A stretch of 64,000 nucleotides of DNA from Desulfurispirillum indicum S5 (GTDB lineage Bacteria > Chrysiogenota > Chrysiogenetes > Chrysiogenales > Chrysiogenaceae), in contig NC_014836.1 in assembly GCF_000177635.2 (NCBI RefSeq), positions 62,001 to 126,000 of the forward strand. The letters are read 5' to 3'. The notes beneath the pieces are model-generated. The model had not been told where the DNA came from, ran no database searches, and was given only the letters and a program-made list of their open reading frames with translations. Below are positions 59,799-64,000 of the stretch, in pieces. A program made the translations under genes and the position numbers. Numbering within the stretch: position 1 is the stretch's first letter; each line of letters begins with the position of its first letter.

Positions 59799-60527
59799 TC
59801 ACTCTTTGGGGGAAAATATTTTGCGGGTTTGATCCTCAATGTACTTCATATGGTCCAGCATGGCCAACGTGGCTCGTTCCGGGTCGCGATCCCGTATGGC
59901 TTCGAAGACGGCACGGTGTTGACGGTAGAGTAGATTGTGATGGTTCGGATCCTGAAACATCCGGGAGCGTACCTCAAAGGAGACCTGTTCCACCCAGTGG
60001 TGGATGGTGTTCATAATATGTACCAGCAGTACATTGTGGGTGGCGTGGCTGATGGTGGAGTGAAAGCTGGCATCCGGCTCGTGGCCTACCTGGGTTTGCT
60101 CGCAGGCGATGCGCATCTCCTCGAGATACTCCTCCATCTGCGCTATTTCCTCATCGGTTGCCCGTTCAGCGGCAATGCGGGCGGCCCAGGTTTCCAGCAC
60201 TTTACGCATTTCCACCGCATCAAATATGGATTCGTCACGCTTGAAAAACTCATCAATGGCGATACCCATGGAATTTTGTGTCATGGAGCGCACAAAAGTG
60301 CCACTGCCCTGAACATTGTAAACAAACCCCTGGGCCTCCAGGCGATGAATGGCTTCGCGCAGGCTGGGGCGGCTGACCCCCATATTGGCAGCCAGCTCCC
60401 GTTCCGGTGGCAGCTTTTGTCCCGGCTGCAGCTTGCCTGACAGAATAAGTTCTTTTATCTGCTTGTATATTTCGTCGCTGATGCGCTTTGGTTTGATTTT
60501 TTCAAACATTTCCATGGTCTGGCTCAT
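59799..60527 (-). CDS. FadR-type GntR regulator, probable lactate regulator (LldR/LutR-like)
   Basis: 242 residues from the ATG at 60527 (GGAG 6 nt upstream). N-terminal winged HTH (about 10-75: ISDEIYKQIKELILSGKLQPGQKLPPERELA in parts, GVSRPSLREAIHRLEAQGFV) and C-terminal FCD domain (about 95-230) with metal/ligand His residues (FHSTISHATHN, YRQHRAVFEAI, DHMKYIE). FCD regulators of the PdhR/LldR/GlcC kind bind TTGGT-N3-ACCAA-like sites and respond to lactate, pyruvate or glycolate. Two such sites lie in the lldP-lutC gap. It precedes lldP (separated by a hairpin), so it is very likely the local regulator. Confidence 0.85.
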   Translation of the reverse strand: MSQTMEMFEKIKPKRISDEIYKQIKELILSGKLQPGQKLPPERELAANMGVSRPSLREAIHRLEAQGFVYNVQGSGTFVRSMTQNSMGIAIDEFFKRDESIFDAVEMRKVLETWAARIAAERATDEEIAQMEEYLEEMRIACEQTQVGHEPDASFHSTISHATHNVLLVHIMNTIHHWVEQVSFEVRSRMFQDPNHHNLLYRQHRAVFEAIRDRDPERATLAMLDHMKYIEDQTRKIFSPKE

Positions 60528-60589
60528 TGGTGGCTCCGAAGACAGTTCCCGCGTGGGTATTCAGTGCATGTAGAGAGAGGAATCCTCAA

Positions 60590-60618
60590 AGATTAGACCT
60601 GGAGCCGTGGGCTGTCAA
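60590..60618 (-). promoter_or_regulatory. Promoter of the GntR-family regulator gene
   Basis: Minus strand TTGACA (60618-60613), 17 bp, TAATCT (60595-60590). It gives the regulator its own start, independent of lldP. Confidence 0.55.
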
Positions 60619-60637
60619 GCAATTTGCCGATGCTTTT

Positions 60638-60674
60638 CGGGCCCGGCAAGCGACACTGCTGCTTACCGGGCCCG
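60638..60674. terminator. GC-rich hairpin between lldP and regulator gene
   Basis: CGGGCCCGG-c-AAGC pairs with GCTT-a-CCGGGCCCG (13 pairs and one mismatch) around a 9-nt loop, 30 bp past the lldP stop. There is no U-tract directly after it on the minus strand, so termination may be factor-assisted. Confidence 0.5.
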
Positions 60675-60703
60675 GGTGGTGGGTGGGTTGTTTTTGGTAG
60701 TTT

Positions 60704-62401
60704 TTAGCCCATCAGCGGATCGGCTACCCCCAGCACGAAGACGGCAATCAGGGCGATAATGCCGGCAAAGACCAGGTAATAGAGTGTGGGTATGGCGGTC
60801 ATGCGCAGGGTGCGCCCTTCGCGGCCCAGCAGGCCAACGGTGGCGGAAGCGGCAACCACATTGTGGATGGCGATCATGTTTCCGGCGGCAGCGCCTACGG
60901 CCTGCATGGCGACCAGCAGCGCGCCAGAGATACCCAGCAATTCACCGACACTGAACTGGAATTGCACCAGCATCAGGTTGGATACGGTGTTGGAGCCGGC
61001 AATAAAGGCTCCCAGGCCACCGACAGCAGGGGCGAAGAAGGGATAGATATTGCCCACGGAGTTAGCCACCAGCTGGGCCATGGCAATGGGCATGGAGGGC
61101 AGGTCGGCTGCATTGACGCCGGAGTTTATGAGGATGCGCACCATGGGTATGGTGAAGATGAGCACGAAACCTGCGCCCAGCAGCGTGCGGGAGGACTCGC
61201 CCACGGCTGCCTTCATCTCCTTGAAGCTCATGCGGTGCAGGAAGTAGGTGATGAACACCACCATCACCATGATACCACCAGGCAGGTAGAGGGGCTGAAT
61301 GCTACCGGAGACACCCGCTTCGCCCAGAATATTGGACCAGCCAAAGCTCAGGAAGCTTGTGAAGAATGACTTGACTTCAGGCACCACGCGGGAGATCACC
61401 AGGATAAGCGCCAGCAGCAGGTAAGGAGTCCAGGCCATGACTCCGGACATGGGGGCGCGTCCAGCCAGGGCGTCCAGCTTGATTTCAATGCTGCCCATCC
61501 AGTCAACGGGCCACTCTTTGGGGGCGGCAAAATCCCATGACTTCTTGGGCACCAGGAATCCGGCTTTGGCGGCGGGAACAACCACAGCCAGGCCTACCAG
61601 GGCGCCGATCAGGGAGGGGAACTCTGGTCCGAGGAAGACGCCGGCAGCGGCGTAGGGCAGCACAAAGGCGAGTCCGGCAAAGATGGCAAAGGGTGCGATG
61701 GAAAGCCCTTCGGTCCAGGACTTGTTCTTGCCGAAGAAGCGGGTGAGCATGATGCACATGAGCAGGGGCATGAACAGGCCCACGATGGCGTGAGTGATGG
61801 CGACCTGGGAGGTGATGAGCTGGTAGAAGACTTCCCAGCTGGACTGATTTTCGATCAGGGTGGCGCTGATGCCTTCGCGGTCAAGGCCAGCACTGACGCC
61901 AATGACGATCGGTGTTCCCACGGCACCAAAGGAGACGGGGGTGGACTGGATCATCATGCCCATGGTGACGGCTGCGAGGGCGGGGAAGCCAATGGCCACC
62001 AGCAGGGGCGCCGCGATGGCGGCGGGAGTGCCGAAGCCGGAGGCGCCTTCAATGAAACAGCCGAAGAGCCAGGCGACAATAATGACCTGAACTCGGCGGT
62101 CGGCACTGACGCTGGAGAATCCGCCCCGGATGGCCGTGACGGCTCCGGAGTGTTTCATGGTGTTCAGCAGCAGGATGGCGCCGAAAATGATCCACAGAAC
62201 TGAGGCGGTCAGGATCAGACCTTGGAGGGAAGAGGCGACAATGCGGGTGAAACTCATCTCCCAGGCGGTCAGACCAATGGCTGCAGTGGTGAGGAAGACG
62301 ACGGGCATGGCGCGGCGTGCCGGCCAGTTCAGTCCCACCAGCAGCACAGCGGCTAAAATGAGTGGGGTGAAAGCGAGGAGTGACAATAGAGTCTGGTTCA
62401 T
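60704..62401 (-). CDS. lldP: L-lactate permease
   Basis: 565 residues, about 12-14 membrane helices. LctP family features: [61 protein letters not shown], and at the end [23 protein letters not shown] and [25 protein letters not shown]. It imports L- or D-lactate (and glycolate) by proton symport. It is divergent from lutC-lutB, and the operator at 62440-62454 lies at its start. Confidence 0.96.
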   Translation of the reverse strand: MNQTLLSLLAFTPLILAAVLLVGLNWPARRAMPVVFLTTAAIGLTAWEMSFTRIVASSLQGLILTASVLWIIFGAILLLNTMKHSGAVTAIRGGFSSVSADRRVQVIIVAWLFGCFIEGASGFGTPAAIAAPLLVAIGFPALAAVTMGMMIQSTPVSFGAVGTPIVIGVSAGLDREGISATLIENQSSWEVFYQLITSQVAITHAIVGLFMPLLMCIMLTRFFGKNKSWTEGLSIAPFAIFAGLAFVLPYAAAGVFLGPEFPSLIGALVGLAVVVPAAKAGFLVPKKSWDFAAPKEWPVDWMGSIEIKLDALAGRAPMSGVMAWTPYLLLALILVISRVVPEVKSFFTSFLSFGWSNILGEAGVSGSIQPLYLPGGIMVMVVFITYFLHRMSFKEMKAAVGESSRTLLGAGFVLIFTIPMVRILINSGVNAADLPSMPIAMAQLVANSVGNIYPFFAPAVGGLGAFIAGSNTVSNLMLVQFQFSVGELLGISGALLVAMQAVGAAAGNMIAIHNVVAASATVGLLGREGRTLRMTAIPTLYYLVFAGIIALIAVFVLGVADPLMG

Positions 62402-62439
62402 GGGCTCTTTCCTTGTCCGCGGGCGTTTGCCCGGCTTAA

Positions 62440-62454
62440 ATTGGTAATACCAAT
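62440..62454. promoter_or_regulatory. GntR-type operator O1 (lldP side)
   Basis: Perfect palindrome ATTGGTA-A-TACCAAT, which fits the TTGGT-N3-ACCAA consensus known for PdhR/LldR-like regulators. It is placed just after the predicted lldP start, so binding should repress. Confidence 0.75.
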
Positions 62455-62469
62455 AGGTTGTTGATGGGA

Positions 62470-62498
62470 AAAATAGGGAATTGCCGTGGCGATGTCAA
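62470..62498 (-). promoter_or_regulatory. lldP promoter
   Basis: Minus strand TTGACA (62498-62493), 17 bp, TATTTT (62475-62470); the start near 62463 sits 9 bp before the O1 palindrome. Confidence 0.65.
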
Positions 62499-62622
62499 GA
62501 AACTTTTTTGCAAAATAAAAATTGGTTCTATTTTTTCATATTGGAGAATGTGGTGCCTGCATTGTAGTTAGCGGCTATTCTGTGCGGTTCGGCTGAACTG
62601 TTGGGGTGTTCATCGAACGGTG

Positions 62623-62650
62623 TTGACAAAATAATCATGGGGTATATCAT
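62623..62650 (+). promoter_or_regulatory. lut promoter
   Basis: TTGACA (62623-62628), 16 bp, TATCAT (62645-62650), directly followed by operator O2 that covers the predicted start. Confidence 0.65.
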
Positions 62651-62651
62651 G

Positions 62652-62664
62652 TTGGTATTACCAA
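62652..62664. promoter_or_regulatory. GntR-type operator O2 (lut side)
   Basis: TTGGTATTACCAA, a perfect 13-bp palindrome identical in its half-sites to O1. Confidence 0.75.
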
Positions 62665-62682
62665 TTGAAACGGCGGTGCCCT

Positions 62683-63162
62683 ATGCTTGAAAAATTTCTC
62701 CAGCACTGTGCAGTGGCTGCCATGCAGACCCGGGTTATCCCGGCGGCAGAGCTGACATCATCCATAGAATCCTTTCTGCAGGAAGGGGGTGTGGTCTGCG
62801 CCCCTCGCTTTGAGATACCGGAAGTCTCCACCCCAGTGGATCGTGCCGGTATCCCTGTATGTATTCTCGAAGCCGACTGGGCTATCGGTGAAACCGGTAC
62901 TTTTGTCATCAACCAGCGTAATCCGGAAGTTCGCCTGGCCAGTTGTATGGCCGAAACCCTGGTGGTGATCCTGGAGCGCTCACGCCTGGTGGAAAAGCTG
63001 GAAGACGTGGCTGCCTATATGGAAGAGAAACTCTCCGGTGCCGAAGCGGGCTTTGTGGCCTTTATCTCCGGTGCCAGCCGTACCGCCGATATCGAGCGGG
63101 AACTGACCATCGGCGTGCATGGGCCGCGCTACATGCATGCCCTGATTCTGGAAGACAGGTAG
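62683..63162 (+). CDS. lutC: LutC-like LUD-domain protein (short)
   Basis: 159 residues from the ATG at 62683. The LUD domain shows FISGASRTADIERELTIGVHGPR and MHALIL, the LutC/YkgG signature; the N-terminal part that binds NAD-like nucleotides is shorter than in B. subtilis LutC (about 240). LutC is one of three proteins (LutABC) that oxidise L-lactate to pyruvate without a flavin lactate dehydrogenase. Here the gene order is lutC-lutB from the lactate operator, and lutA must lie outside the window. Confidence 0.85.
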   Translation: MLEKFLQHCAVAAMQTRVIPAAELTSSIESFLQEGGVVCAPRFEIPEVSTPVDRAGIPVCILEADWAIGETGTFVINQRNPEVRLASCMAETLVVILERSRLVEKLEDVAAYMEEKLSGAEAGFVAFISGASRTADIERELTIGVHGPRYMHALILEDR

Positions 63163-63168
63163 GAAACC

Positions 63169-64000
63169 ATGAAGAGAAATATCCCCCAGCAGATCCGAGA
63201 AAAAATTGACGACAAGGTTCTCTACCAGGCGCTGCGAAATTTCGGGCGCAACTATCGCATCTCCCGTGACAAGGCGTACAGCGCCCATGACTTTGCCGCC
63301 CTGCGTACTGAGCTGTCAGCGGTAAAGCAGAACTCCTGCCACAACATCGACACCCTCTTTCAGCAATTCAAACAGAACGCCGAAGCTGGTGGGGCCATGG
63401 TCCACCAGGCAGCCACTGCTGAAGAAGCCAACCGCATCATTGCCACAATCTGCCAGCAGGCTGGTGCCACCATGGCGGTGAAATCCAAGTCCATGACCAG
63501 TGAAGAGACCCACCTCAACAGCGCCCTGGAAAAAGAGGGTGTGGAGGTGGTGGAGACCGATCTGGGCGAATACCTGCTGCAGGTGGGCAAACAGCATCCC
63601 TCCCACATGGTCATGCCGGCCATCCACATGACCCGTGGCCAGGCCCGTGATATTTTCAACGATGGCCTGCAGGCAGGTCTCAGCGAAGATATCCCCGCCA
63701 TGGTGGAGTTTGTTCGTCACCACCTGCGCCCATCCTATTTTGAAGCCGGAGCGGGCATCACCGGTGCCAATGTGGCCGTCGCTGACAGCGGCGCCATCGG
63801 CATTGTCACCAACGAGGGCAACGCCCGCCTGACCACCACCCTGCCCCCGGTGCACATCGTCCTGCTGGGCTACGAAAAGCTGGTCCCCAGCTTCACCGAT
63901 GCCCTCAAGGTTATCCGCATGCTGCCCAAGTCGGCCACTGGGCAGACCATCAGCACCTACGTCACCTGGATTCAGGGGCAGGAAGTTACTCCTGCCGGTG
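63169..64000 (+). CDS. lutB: LutB-like iron-sulfur lactate oxidase subunit (3' end beyond window)
   Basis: The ATG at 63169 (AGGA 4 nt upstream) is 6 nt after lutC. About 277 residues are visible and the frame continues past the edge. Start MKRNIPQQIREKIDDKVLY and the LUD-domain motifs SKSMTSEETHLNSALEKEG, ETDLGEYLLQVG, GITGANVAVADSGAIGIVTNEGNARL match LutB/YkgF; the Fe-S (ferredoxin) part lies later, outside the window. It oxidises lactate with LutA and LutC. Confidence 0.9.
   Translation, partial: MKRNIPQQIREKIDDKVLYQALRNFGRNYRISRDKAYSAHDFAALRTELSAVKQNSCHNIDTLFQQFKQNAEAGGAMVHQAATAEEANRIIATICQQAGATMAVKSKSMTSEETHLNSALEKEGVEVVETDLGEYLLQVGKQHPSHMVMPAIHMTRGQARDIFNDGLQAGLSEDIPAMVEFVRHHLRPSYFEAGAGITGANVAVADSGAIGIVTNEGNARLTTTLPPVHIVLLGYEKLVPSFTDALKVIRMLPKSATGQTISTYVTWIQGQEVTPAG

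Noticed and set aside
1-64000. CRISPR arrays, prophage, integrase or rRNA genes
   Set aside because: No regularly spaced repeats, phage structural genes, recombinase or rRNA sequence seen on either strand.

Overview
This window comes from a chromosome of a Gram-negative, motile and probably anaerobic or respiratory bacterium with moderately high GC. The basis is heptose/LPS synthesis (hldE), an outer-membrane barrel protein, mreCD-PBP2-RodZ shape genes, CsrA-FliW flagellar control, a chemoreceptor, many c-di-GMP and two-component proteins, a molybdenum cofactor operon, and a lactate permease with lut lactate-oxidation genes. Gene content and style fit a Chrysiogenota/Deferribacterota/Desulfuromonadota-like organism (Desulfurispirillum is my guess). 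That assignment is inference only; there is no rRNA in the window to confirm it. One tRNA (Ser-GCU) is present. I saw no CRISPR array, prophage or transposase.

Layout. 1-9.6 kb (minus): two membrane sensor kinases, an AMIN-TPR-barrel outer-membrane protein overlapping a secreted FecR-domain protein, and a GAF-GGDEF diguanylate cyclase. 9.8-16.8 kb: DciA-like protein, FmdB zinc ribbon, polysaccharide deacetylase, CheY-PilZ protein, NIT-type chemoreceptor, a candidate non-coding RNA and a short NifQ-like protein. 17-19.9 kb: recA-rplI-dnaB. 19.9-26.8 kb (minus): BCCT transporter, CDF metal exporter, UvrD-family helicase, csrA, fliW and an L,D-transpeptidase. 27-34.8 kb (plus): mreC-mreD-mrdA, an NDUFA9-like protein, hldE, an SDR and an HD-GYP protein. 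34.8-39.2 kb: soluble PAS kinase, tRNA-Ser, and amt with a near-consensus sigma-54 promoter facing a divergent NifA-like activator. 39.3-46.1 kb (minus): a tightly overlapped eight-gene operon birA-coaX-rodZ-MoCF-moeA-moaA-moaC-mobB. 46.3-50.3 kb: ilvD-ilvB-ilvH. 50.3-54.6 kb: response regulator and kinase whose N-terminus is a degenerate flavodiiron/metallo-lactamase-like domain, divergent from lrgAB. 54.6-55.3 kb: a hairpin-rich stretch without a convincing gene. 55.3-60 kb: flavin disulfide oxidoreductase, small membrane coiled-coil protein, HAD and PHP phosphatases, and tandem RRM genes. 59.8-64 kb: a GntR/FadR-type regulator, lldP, and divergent lutC-lutB, with two TTGGT-N3-ACCA-type operators in the intergenic region.

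How it fits together. Most of the window is housekeeping (DNA repair and replication, cell shape, branched-chain amino acids, cofactors) interleaved with sensory and second-messenger genes: one GGDEF, one HD-GYP and one PilZ protein. The best regulatory circuits readable from sequence are (i) the sigma-54 control of amt and (ii) the LldR-type control of the lactate genes. The most unusual items are the kinase with a ligand-less flavodiiron fold, the FecR/AMIN-TPR-barrel pair, the orphan candidate RNA at 15.7-15.95 kb, a kinase gene with a perfect Shine-Dalgarno sequence but no normal start codon, and a dispersed inverted-repeat element present three times.

All calls come from reading sequence and translations; no database search was run.
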